From Roseateles sp. (GTDB taxonomy: Bacteria > Pseudomonadota > Gammaproteobacteria > Burkholderiales > Burkholderiaceae_C): DNA of 64,000 nucleotides. The notes beneath the pieces are model-generated. The model had not been told where the DNA came from. It saw only the letters and a program-made list of their open reading frames with translations, and did no database searches. This document shows positions 54,948-64,000 of this stretch, piece by piece. The translations under genes were made by a program, and so were the position numbers. Position 1 is the first letter of the stretch; each line of letters starts with the position of its first letter. The DNA lies in the NCBI RefSeq assembly GCF_019237615.1, contig NZ_JAFAGT010000040.1, forward strand, positions 1 to 64,000, given 5' to 3'.

Positions 54948-56624
54948 TCAGTCCCGCACGATGCGGCCGGGAGCGGCCTGCACGACAGCCTGGGGGTTGT
55001 CGCGCAGCAGGTCGACGAGCGCGTCGATGTCGGTGCCGAGCACGGCGCGGTCACGGCCATGCTTGAAGCCGGTCTGGGCGTCGCCGCCTTCGGACAGGAA
55101 GTTGTTGACGACGACGCGGTAGTCGCGGGTGCGGTTCAGCGGCTGTCCGTCGATGAGGATCTCGCCGAGCTGGGCCGTGCCGTCGGCGCCCATGCGCCAG
55201 TGGTAGCGCAGCGTGGACGAGGCCTGCAGCATGCGCGGCGAGGCGTCGCCCTTGGGCAACTGGCGCTGCAGGATGTCCCACAGCTGCTGGCCGGTCAGCG
55301 TCAGCGCGACGATGTCATTGCCGAAGGGCTGGATGGCCAGCAGGTCGCTCATCGTCGTGGCCTTGCCGGGCTCGACGGTGAGGTCTGCGCGGATGCCACC
55401 CGGGTTCATGAAGGCGATGTCGGCCGGGCCCTGCTTGCGTGCGAAGGCGAGCTGGCTGTCGGCCACCAGGTTGCCCAGCCAGGAGTCGCCGTTCGGCTCC
55501 TTGGGGTGGCGCGTCGCGCCGCGCGGCAGCGTGGCGACCGGCTTGTTGCGCGCGGCCTGGGTCAGCGCCGCGGCCTGGGCGACGAGGCTGGCGAGTGCCG
55601 GGTTGGGCGCGTAGACGGACTGCAGCACCGGGTGGTTGACGGCCTGCGCGTCCAGCACGTGGCCGGCGGCATCGAGCTTGAGGTGGGTTTCGGTGATCCA
55701 GCCGCCATAGCTGCCGGCCTGCACGACGAGGCGGCCGTCGATCTTGCAGGTGTAGGCCTGGTGGGTGTGGCCGCCGATGATGATGGCGTAGGCCGGGTCC
55801 AGCCGCTTGGCGATGTCCTGCACGCGGCCGGTCAGCGTCGGGCAGGCGTAGGTCGGGTCGTTCGCGCCACCGCCGGCGCCCTGGACGCCGCCCTCGTGCA
55901 TGATGGCCACCAGCACCTGGGCGCCTTCGGCCTTCAACTGGGGCACAAGAGCGTTCAGCGTGTCGGCTTCGTCGGCGAAGCGTATCCCCTTGATCGCCCG
56001 GGCGACGATGACGTGGGGCGTGTCCTTCGTCGCGACACCGGCGATGGCGACCTTGAGGCCGGCCGCCTGTTTCATCACATGGGTGGGCAGCAGCGGCTTG
56101 CCGGTGTTGGCGTCCAGCACGTTGGCGCCCAGATAGGGGAAGCCGGGGCCCTTGAAGCCGGGCCACAGGCATTCCGTCGGCCCGCATTCCCCGCGCGCCT
56201 TGCGCAGCAGCTCGGGCAGGCCGGCGTCGAGCTCATGGTTGCCCAAGGCGCTGGCCGAGATGTCGAGTTGCGACATCGCCGCCAGCGTGGGCTCGTCGCG
56301 CAGCAGGCTGGAGATCAGCGGCGACGCGCCGATCAGGTCGCCGCCGGCGACGACGATGGAGTCGGGGTACTTGGCGCGCAGCGTGGCCATCGCCGTCGCC
56401 AGGTGGGCCACGCCGCCTGCGGGCTGCGCCTTGACCTCGCCGGTGGCCGGGTCGGCCACGCGCGGCATCAGCGGCGTCGGCTGGGCGGGCTGGATGTTGC
56501 CGTGGAAGTCGTTGATGGAGAACAGCGTCAGCTCGGTCGTCTTTGGTGGCTGGGTGGCGCAGCCGGCGAGCAGGGCGCCGAGCAGCAGGCCGGCACCGAG
56601 GCGGAGGGAGGAGGTGTGGACCAT
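54948..56624 (-). CDS. 5'-nucleotidase/2',3'-cyclic phosphodiesterase family lipoprotein
   Basis: A 558-residue periplasmic lipoprotein (signal ends LLAGC). The N-terminal metallophosphatase domain has FSINDFHGNIQPAQPTP, VVAGGDLIGASPLISSLL, ASALGNHELDAGLPELL and IIIGGHTHQAYTCK, which supply the two-metal site. The C-terminal nucleotidase domain has WLGNLVADSQLAFARK, MNPGGIRADL and NNFLSEGGDAQTGFKHG. It likely removes phosphate from extracellular nucleotides. It diverges from the Oar-like receptor across 434 bases. Confidence 0.93.
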   Translation of the reverse strand: MVHTSSLRLGAGLLLGALLAGCATQPPKTTELTLFSINDFHGNIQPAQPTPLMPRVADPATGEVKAQPAGGVAHLATAMATLRAKYPDSIVVAGGDLIGASPLISSLLRDEPTLAAMSQLDISASALGNHELDAGLPELLRKARGECGPTECLWPGFKGPGFPYLGANVLDANTGKPLLPTHVMKQAAGLKVAIAGVATKDTPHVIVARAIKGIRFADEADTLNALVPQLKAEGAQVLVAIMHEGGVQGAGGGANDPTYACPTLTGRVQDIAKRLDPAYAIIIGGHTHQAYTCKIDGRLVVQAGSYGGWITETHLKLDAAGHVLDAQAVNHPVLQSVYAPNPALASLVAQAAALTQAARNKPVATLPRGATRHPKEPNGDSWLGNLVADSQLAFARKQGPADIAFMNPGGIRADLTVEPGKATTMSDLLAIQPFGNDIVALTLTGQQLWDILQRQLPKGDASPRMLQASSTLRYHWRMGADGTAQLGEILIDGQPLNRTRDYRVVVNNFLSEGGDAQTGFKHGRDRAVLGTDIDALVDLLRDNPQAVVQAAPGRIVRD

Positions 56625-56679
56625 GGCGGGGAGGGCTTGAAGGAGGGCGCGATCTTAGAAGTGGCTTTGTTGCCCGAGT

Positions 56680-56699
56680 TTGTCGCAGTTTCGCGACAA
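56680..56699. repeat. inverted repeat TTGTCGC-N6-GCGACAA
   Basis: Perfect 7-bp arms in the 434-base intergenic region, about 56 bases before the nucleotidase start on the leftward strand. A good size and spacing for a dimeric repressor site. Confidence 0.5.
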
Positions 56700-56714
56700 G
56701 GCCACATGGGTTCT

Positions 56715-56728
56715 CAATGTTTACATTG
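56715..56728. repeat. palindrome CAATGTTTACATTG
   Basis: A perfect 14-base palindrome (arms CAATGT/ACATTG around TT) in an AT-rich patch of the nucleotidase-receptor gap. Possible operator for either gene. Confidence 0.5.
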
Positions 56729-56905
56729 CAGAAAAAATTGCACCAACAAGGTGCGCAAACGACCGGCATGGGCGGATTTCCCAGCGCAAATGCCCCGGCC
56801 GGCAGGGCGTTTGGCATGCAATGTCGCGGCTTAACGACGCACTGAGCAGGTGCCGCAGGCCGTGGCGAGGGGTGGAACGGGGCCACTTCTGACTTACCCG
56901 TAAAG

Positions 56906-56918
56906 TTCTGTCACAGAA
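56906..56918. repeat. palindrome TTCTGTCACAGAA
   Basis: A perfect 6-bp-arm palindrome about 140 bases upstream of the receptor gene. A related half-site, TTCTGTGA, recurs at 57001-57008. No gene is seen in the gap 56625-57058; besides these palindromes it holds a GTCGCGCC/GGCGCGAC pair at 56941-56978. Confidence 0.5.
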
Positions 56919-57058
56919 AGTCATGACAATCCCGTTCACCGTCGCGCCCCGCCTTTTTGCAGGGCCGGGCGGCGCGACCGCAAGAAGCGCTTCATGACGC
57001 TTCTGTGACTATTTTTTGACATCAGACGCGCCCCGCGCGCACAACAGGAGTGATTGGG

Positions 57059-60000
57059 ATGAGCAACAGGATTGGGTCTGGATTCCCGCTGTCGGCGCTG
57101 TGCGCCGCCGTGGCCATCGTGGCGGCAGCGCCGGCGATGGCGCAAAACACGACGGCCGCCATCGGCGGCCGCGTGGCGACCGCGGATGGCAAGCCGGTGG
57201 CTGGCGCCACGGTGACCGTCCTGCACCGTGAGTCGGGCTCGGCCAACACGCTCGTCACCGACAGCGAAGGCCGCTACTACGTCCGCGGCCTGCGCGTCGG
57301 CGGCCCGTACTCCGTCACCGCCGTCAAGGGTGCCGACAAGAATGCCCAGGACGACATCTATCTGCAGCTGGCCGAAAGCCTGAACTTCGACATCCGCCTG
57401 GGTGGCCAGACGCTCGAAGCCGTCGTCGTGACCGGCAGCGCGGCCGCCAACAGCAAGTTCGCCGCCTCTGGCGGTGGCGCCGGCACCAGCCTGAGCCGCC
57501 AGGAACTGGATGCCTATGCATCCATCGCCCGCAACCTGCAGGACTATGCCCGCCAGGATCCGCGCCTGTCGCAGACCGACAAGGAGCGTGGTGAGATCTC
57601 GGCTGGCGGCCAGAACTCGCGCTACAACTCGATCACGGTCGACGGCGTCCGCATCAACGACACCTTCGGCCTCGAGGCCAACAACCTGCCGACGATCAAG
57701 CAGCCGATTTCCATCGACGCCATCCAGTCGGTGCAGGTCAACATCTCGAACTACGACGTCACCCAGCAGGGCTACACCGGCGCGAACATCAACGCGGTGA
57801 CGAAGTCGGGCACCAACGAGGTCAAGGGCAGCGTCTACTACGTCTTCCGCAACGACTCCGTGGTGGGCAAGCGCTACAACCGCGCGGCCGACACCTACTT
57901 CTCCTTCCTGCCCTTCACCGAGAAGACCGCCGGCGTCACGCTGGGCGGCCCCATCATCAAGGACAAGCTCTTCTTCTTCGCCAGCTACGAGGAAATGACG
58001 AGCAACCGTGCCCAGCCCGAGTTCGGCCCGGTCGGCAGCCCGCTGACCAACGTGGCGATCTCGCAGACCGCCATCGACTCGCTGACCAGCATCGCCAAGA
58101 CCAAGTACGGCTTCGACGTCGGCGCCGCCAACGGCCCCGCGCCCGTGAAGGTCAAGGACACGCTGCTCAAGCTCGACTGGAACATCAACGAGAACCATCG
58201 CGCCAGCATCCGCTACACCAAGACGGACCAGAGCGAAACCAACTTCGGCAACTTCAGCGGCACCAGCGTCAACCTGACGTCCTGGTGGTGGAACCAGAAG
58301 AAGACGCTGGAGACCGTGGTCGGGCAGTGGTTCGCCGACTGGACGCCCAACTTCTCGACCGAGCTGAAGCTGACCAACCGCGACTACAACAGCGTCCCGA
58401 AGAACAACAGCAACCTGCCGGCCATGGCGCTGCAGTTCACGGGTCCGGCACCCGCAGGCGCGCCCGCGGGCGTGAACACCGGCAGCCGCTTCCTGAACTT
58501 CGGTACCGAGCTGAGCCGCCAGTACAACGTGCTGGACACCAAGACCTTTGACAGCTATTTCGGCGCCAACTGGGTCGTGGGGGACCACGAAGTCAAGGGC
58601 GGCTTCGACTACAGCAACAACAAGATCTACAACGCCTTCTTCCAGAACGTGAATGGCAACTACACGTTCGGTTGCATCAACAGCTCCGCCACCGTCACCT
58701 ACAGCTTCGGCGCCGTCAACTGCGGCACGGCCAGTGCTGCCGTGATCGAGCAGGCCGTGCTGGAGAACTTCAGCAAGGGCCGTCCGTCGAACTACCAGGT
58801 GCAGGTGCCGGCCACGGCCGGCGGCCTGGACGCGGGTATCGCGAACTGGTCCACGGCCAACACCGGCGTGTTCCTGCAGGACACCTGGGCCCTCAGCAAG
58901 CGGCTGACGGTGACGGGCGGTATCCGGATCGACCGGATTGCCATCCCCGACCACCCGGCGCTCAACACCGTTGCGGGCGGCGCGCTGGTCGCCGGCAGCG
59001 TCAACGGCAAGCTGGTCACCCGCAATTCCGGTGGTTTTGGACGCGACAACTCGATCACGCCCGACGGCCAGAGCCTCGTGCAGCCGCGCTTCGACTTCAA
59101 GTACACGCTGGACGACAAGGCCAGCCAGAAGAAGCAGGTCCGCGGCGGCTTCGGCCTGTTCCAGGGCGCGGCGGCCAACGTCTGGGTCTCCAACCCGTTC
59201 TCCAACACGGGCCTGGCGACCAAGATCGTCGGTTGCGGCACGCAAGGCTTCCCGGCCTGCGATGGCTCCTCCATCTTCAACCCGGATCCCTCCAAGCAGC
59301 CGACGGTGTTCCCCGGCACGCCGCCGGCAGCCAACGTCGACTTCCTGGACCCCTCGCTGACGCAGCCTTCGGTCTGGAAGTTCAACCTGGCCTATGACGC
59401 GGAACTGCCCTGGGCCGGCCTCGTGGCTGGCGCCGAGCTGATCCACACCAAGACCAAGACGGGCATCTTCTACCAGCACCTGAACCTGGGCGCGCCGACC
59501 CGCACCGGCACGGATGGCCGTGAGCTGTACTACACGCCGGCAGCCTATGACCCGGCCTGCTGGACGGCCACCGGCGGCACGGTCACGTCGGGCGCTTCTT
59601 GCGCGGTCTCGGCCACCAACGGCGGCGTGCGTGCCCGCGCGCTGTCCAACCCCAACTTCAACAACGTGCTGCTGGCCACGGGCACCAACAAGGGTGGCGG
59701 CAATGCCCTGACGCTGTCGCTGAGCAGCCCCAACAAGGCTGGTCTGGGCTGGCAAGTGGCCTACACGCGCACTTCGGCGACCGAAGTGAGCCCGCTGACG
59801 TCGTCGGTGTCGAACTCGAACTTCAACTCGCGTTCGGTCTTCAACGCCAATGAAGATGCGGCGGCCAACTCGGCCTACCTGATCAAGGACCGCGTCAGCG
59901 CGTCGTTGAACTGGTCCAAGGCCTTCTGGGGCGCGTACAAGACCACGGTTGGTGTGTTCTACGAGGGCCGCTCCGGCAAGCCCTACAGCTGGACCTACCG

Positions 60001-60508
60001 CAACGACCTGAACGGTGACGGCATCGCGGGCAACGACCTGATGTACATCCCCAAGGCCCCGGGTTCCGGCGATGTCGTCTTCCTCGGCGACACGGCCACC
60101 AACCACGGCAACGAAGACCTGTTCTGGAGCATCGTCGACGCCAACAAGGCGCTGCGCAATGCCAAGGGCGGGGTGGTTGCTCGCAACAGCGCGTTCTCGC
60201 CCTGGGTGAACAGCTTCGACGTGCGCCTGAGCCAGGAAGTCCCCGGCTTCTTCGGCAAGCAAAAGGGCGTCGTCACGCTCGACATCCTGAACTTCGGCAA
60301 CCTGCTGAACACGCGTTGGGGCCGCATCAACGAGATGGCCTTCAGCTCCTCCGGTGGCCAGCGCCGCAGCTTCGTGAACTACGTCGGCCTGGATCCGAAC
60401 GGCAAGTACATCTACCAGGTCAACCCGACGGTGGACGACTACACGCTGCGCCAGGTCAAGGGCGAGTCGCAGTGGGCGATGCAGATCACGGCTCGTTACG
60501 AGTTCTGA
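57059..60508 (+). CDS. Oar-like TonB-dependent outer-membrane receptor
   Basis: An 1149-residue protein. The signal peptide ends in APAMA before QN. A carboxypeptidase-regulatory-like beta domain follows (GGRVATADGKPVAGATVTVL). Then comes a TonB plug (YNSITVDGVRINDTFGLEAN, GANINAVTKSGTNEVKGSVY) and a long barrel typical of Oar proteins, ending in the aromatic residue of MQITARYEF. ATG at 57059 was chosen because AGGAG at 57046-57050 is well spaced; an in-frame GTG at 57050 lies inside that site. Oar-type receptors import or export large substrates; in Myxococcus Oar aids C-signal function. Substrate unknown. Confidence 0.93.
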   Translation: MSNRIGSGFPLSALCAAVAIVAAAPAMAQNTTAAIGGRVATADGKPVAGATVTVLHRESGSANTLVTDSEGRYYVRGLRVGGPYSVTAVKGADKNAQDDIYLQLAESLNFDIRLGGQTLEAVVVTGSAAANSKFAASGGGAGTSLSRQELDAYASIARNLQDYARQDPRLSQTDKERGEISAGGQNSRYNSITVDGVRINDTFGLEANNLPTIKQPISIDAIQSVQVNISNYDVTQQGYTGANINAVTKSGTNEVKGSVYYVFRNDSVVGKRYNRAADTYFSFLPFTEKTAGVTLGGPIIKDKLFFFASYEEMTSNRAQPEFGPVGSPLTNVAISQTAIDSLTSIAKTKYGFDVGAANGPAPVKVKDTLLKLDWNINENHRASIRYTKTDQSETNFGNFSGTSVNLTSWWWNQKKTLETVVGQWFADWTPNFSTELKLTNRDYNSVPKNNSNLPAMALQFTGPAPAGAPAGVNTGSRFLNFGTELSRQYNVLDTKTFDSYFGANWVVGDHEVKGGFDYSNNKIYNAFFQNVNGNYTFGCINSSATVTYSFGAVNCGTASAAVIEQAVLENFSKGRPSNYQVQVPATAGGLDAGIANWSTANTGVFLQDTWALSKRLTVTGGIRIDRIAIPDHPALNTVAGGALVAGSVNGKLVTRNSGGFGRDNSITPDGQSLVQPRFDFKYTLDDKASQKKQVRGGFGLFQGAAANVWVSNPFSNTGLATKIVGCGTQGFPACDGSSIFNPDPSKQPTVFPGTPPAANVDFLDPSLTQPSVWKFNLAYDAELPWAGLVAGAELIHTKTKTGIFYQHLNLGAPTRTGTDGRELYYTPAAYDPACWTATGGTVTSGASCAVSATNGGVRARALSNPNFNNVLLATGTNKGGGNALTLSLSSPNKAGLGWQVAYTRTSATEVSPLTSSVSNSNFNSRSVFNANEDAAANSAYLIKDRVSASLNWSKAFWGAYKTTVGVFYEGRSGKPYSWTYRNDLNGDGIAGNDLMYIPKAPGSGDVVFLGDTATNHGNEDLFWSIVDANKALRNAKGGVVARNSAFSPWVNSFDVRLSQEVPGFFGKQKGVVTLDILNFGNLLNTRWGRINEMAFSSSGGQRRSFVNYVGLDPNGKYIYQVNPTVDDYTLRQVKGESQWAMQITARYEF

Positions 60509-60539
60509 TCCTGAGTGGCAGCCGCCCGCCGGCGGCTAC

Positions 60540-60577
60540 CCAAACAAAAGGGCCCTCCGGGGCCCTTTTCTGTTTGG
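60540..60577. terminator. bidirectional rho-independent terminator
   Basis: AAAAGGGCCC and GGGCCCTTTT pair perfectly over ten bases around TCCG. Flanking CAAAC and GTTTG extend the stem. A-run and T-run on both sides allow it to serve the receptor gene and the convergent gabD. Confidence 0.92.
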
Positions 60578-60590
60578 TGCGTGACGGCGA

Positions 60591-62075
60591 TCACTTCAAG
60601 AGGTCGCCCAGGCAAAGGTACTTCACCTCGACATAGTCCTCGATGCCCTGGCGGCCGCCCTCACGCCCCAGGCCCGATTGCTTGACGCCGCCAAAGGGCA
60701 CCTCGGCCGTCGAGATCAGGCCCGTGTTGATGCCCACCATGCCGTACTCCAGCGCCTCGCCGACGCGGAAGATGCGGCCGATGTCGCGGCTGTAGAAATA
60801 GCTGGCCAGACCGAACTCGGTGGAGTTGGCGAGGCGTATCGCATCTTCCTCGGTCTGGAACTTGAAGATGGGCGCGACGGGGCCGAAGGTCTCCTCGCGC
60901 GAGCACAGCATCTGCGGCGTCGCGTCGGCCAGCAGCGTGGGCTCGAAGAAGTTGCCGCCCGCCGTCTCGATGCGCTTGCCGCCGGCCAGCAGCTTGGCGC
61001 CCAGCGCGATGGCGTCGGCCACGTGCGTCTCGACCTTCTGCAGGGCCTGGTCGTCGATCAGCGGACCGACGCTGACGCCGGCCTCGAAGCCGTTGCCGGT
61101 CTTCAGGCCCGCGACCTTGGCCGCGAACTTCTCCAGGAAGGCGTCGTAGACGCCCGCCTGCACATAGATGCGGTTGGCGCAGACGCAGGTCTGGCCGGCG
61201 TTGCGGTACTTGCTGGCCAACGCCCCATCCACGGCGGAGTCCAGGTCGGCGTCGTCGAAGACGATGAAGGGGGCGTTGCCGCCCAGCTCCAGGCTGAGCT
61301 TCTTGATCGTCGGCGCGCACTGAGCCATCAGGATGCGACCCACCTCGGTGGAGCCGGTGAACGACAGGTGGCGCACCACGTCGCTCTCGCACAGCAGCTT
61401 GCCGATCTCGACGGACTGCGCGGCATCGGCCGTCAGCACGTTCAGCACGCCCGAGGGCATGCCGGCGCGCTGGGCCAGTTCGGCGACGGCCAGCGCCGTC
61501 AGCGGCGTGGCCTCGGCCGGCTTGATGATGACGGTGCAGCCGGCGGCCAGCGCCGGCGCGACCTTGCGCGTGATCATCGCCAGCGGGAAGTTCCAAGGCG
61601 TGATGGCCGCGCAGACGCCCACGGCCTGCTTGACGACCAGGTAACGCTTGGTCGGGTCGGTCGTCGGGATGGTCTCGCCGTAGATGCGCTTGCCCTCCTC
61701 GGCAAACCAGTCCAGGAAGCTCGCGCCGTAGACCACCTCGCCTCGAGCCTCGGCCAGCGGCTTGCCCTGCTCGGCCGTCATCAACCGGGCCAGGTCGTCG
61801 GCATGCTTGACCAGCAGCTGTTGCCAGCGCACCAGCACGGCGGCGCGCTCCTTGGCCGGCTTGGCCTTCCAGGCGTTCAGCGCGTTGGCCGCTGCGGCTA
61901 TTGCCGCCTCGGTGTCGGCGCGGCCCAGGTTGGGCACCTGGGCCAGCTCCTGGCCGGTGGCGGGGTCCGTCACGGCGAAGCTGGCGGTGCCAGCCACCCA
62001 TTCGCCGTTGATCAGCGCCTGGCTGCGCAGCAGGCTGGCGTCGTCCAGTGCCGCCAGCGGGGAATTCGGGTCCAT
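60591..62075 (-). CDS. gabD: succinate-semialdehyde dehydrogenase (NAD(P)+)
   Basis: A 494-residue aldehyde dehydrogenase. Conserved blocks: [55 protein letters not shown], the glutamate in [20 protein letters not shown], the catalytic cysteine in [15 protein letters not shown] and [13 protein letters not shown]. The close fit over QKCVCANR-type sequence and the length favour GabD, the last step of GABA breakdown to succinate. No gabT is adjacent, so an aldehyde other than succinate semialdehyde is possible. Confidence 0.9.
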   Translation of the reverse strand: MDPNSPLAALDDASLLRSQALINGEWVAGTASFAVTDPATGQELAQVPNLGRADTEAAIAAAANALNAWKAKPAKERAAVLVRWQQLLVKHADDLARLMTAEQGKPLAEARGEVVYGASFLDWFAEEGKRIYGETIPTTDPTKRYLVVKQAVGVCAAITPWNFPLAMITRKVAPALAAGCTVIIKPAEATPLTALAVAELAQRAGMPSGVLNVLTADAAQSVEIGKLLCESDVVRHLSFTGSTEVGRILMAQCAPTIKKLSLELGGNAPFIVFDDADLDSAVDGALASKYRNAGQTCVCANRIYVQAGVYDAFLEKFAAKVAGLKTGNGFEAGVSVGPLIDDQALQKVETHVADAIALGAKLLAGGKRIETAGGNFFEPTLLADATPQMLCSREETFGPVAPIFKFQTEEDAIRLANSTEFGLASYFYSRDIGRIFRVGEALEYGMVGINTGLISTAEVPFGGVKQSGLGREGGRQGIEDYVEVKYLCLGDLLK

Positions 62076-62135
62076 CGGGGGTTCTCCAGAGGGGTTTGCG
62101 CATCACTCTACCCGTGGCATGTAAAGCCCCCTCTC

Positions 62136-62141
62136 TACAAT
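62136..62141 (+). promoter_or_regulatory. possible alaS -10 box
   Basis: TACAAT lies 42 bases before the alaS ATG in the 107-base gap between gabD and alaS. A matching -35 box is not clear. The ribosome site is probably CAGGAAG at about 62168. Confidence 0.35.
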
Positions 62142-62182
62142 CGCCCCTCTTTGTCACTGACCTTTTCCAGGAAGACCCCGGG

Positions 62183-64000
<1,818 letters not shown>

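Noticed and set aside
56941-56978. terminator upstream of the Oar gene
   Set aside because: GTCGCGCC and GGCGCGAC pair, but the long loop and lack of a T-run do not support a rho-independent terminator.
56936-60262. 1108-codon frame opposite the Oar-like receptor
   Set aside because: The receptor has signal peptide, plug, barrel and ribosome site; the antisense frame lacks start context and known domains.

Overview
The window is GC-rich DNA with very high GC at third codon positions. Gene content and order point to a betaproteobacterium of the order Burkholderiales, probably the Rubrivivax/Roseateles/Leptothrix group. Supporting features are a pil-chp twitching cluster beside a rubredoxin gene, a coxB-coxA-ctaG-DUF2970-ctaE-SURF1-ctaA-ctaB-SCO respiratory cluster, a pyrR-pyrB-pyrC' run with a non-catalytic dihydroorotase, and an Oar-like TonB-dependent receptor. 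This placement is an inference from gene content; no rRNA gene is present. Almost all of it reads as core chromosome. The clearest mobile trace is the decayed 3' end of a group II intron at the left edge (about 130-505).

Layout. 1-5.4 kb: intron relic, PaaI-type thioesterase, then a leftward block (ASCH protein, mpl, hemL, thiD-like kinase) diverging from a rubredoxin gene. 5.5-16.2 kb: pilG, pilH, pilI, pilJ and a 1932-residue chpA/pilL kinase, followed three bases later by a diguanylate cyclase; this couples surface sensing and type IV pili to c-di-GMP. 16.2-23.1 kb: photolyase, then yqgE-ruvX-pyrR-pyrB-pyrC'-plsC with overlapping ends, then an SdpR/SdpI-like pair. 23.2-29.1 kb: gpmA, then yibN-like rhodanese, grxC, secB, gpsA, and trmL and comF on the other strand, a relative of the E. 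coli yibN-grxC-secB-gpsA-trmL neighbourhood, then a methyltransferase.

29.2-38.3 kb: a complete aa3-type cytochrome c oxidase cluster with structural subunits, copper-delivery and heme A synthesis genes, including a 36-residue assembly peptide and a SCO-like protein with a CxxxC motif. 38.3-41.4 kb: a lipoprotein phosphodiesterase, rpoH with a perfect CIRCE operator over its promoter, and a solitary CheW. 41.4-48.6 kb: a MASE1 hybrid kinase, an FtsX-type permease with no adjacent ATPase, and a PA2778/PA2779 pair. A tRNA-Gly(CCC) follows at 48.8 kb. 48.9-51.2 kb: a HEAT-repeat protein beside a zinc metalloprotease carrying seven 56-residue beta-propeller-like repeats, the least ordinary locus here. 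51.3-56.6 kb: a REC-GGDEF cyclase overlapping a hybrid kinase, and a lipoprotein 5'-nucleotidase. 57-64 kb: the Oar-like receptor, gabD and the first 606 codons of alaS.

Signal transduction is over-represented: two cyclases with intact I-sites, three large histidine kinases, two CheW-type proteins and two stand-alone receivers. No CRISPR array, prophage, integrase or intact insertion sequence was seen.
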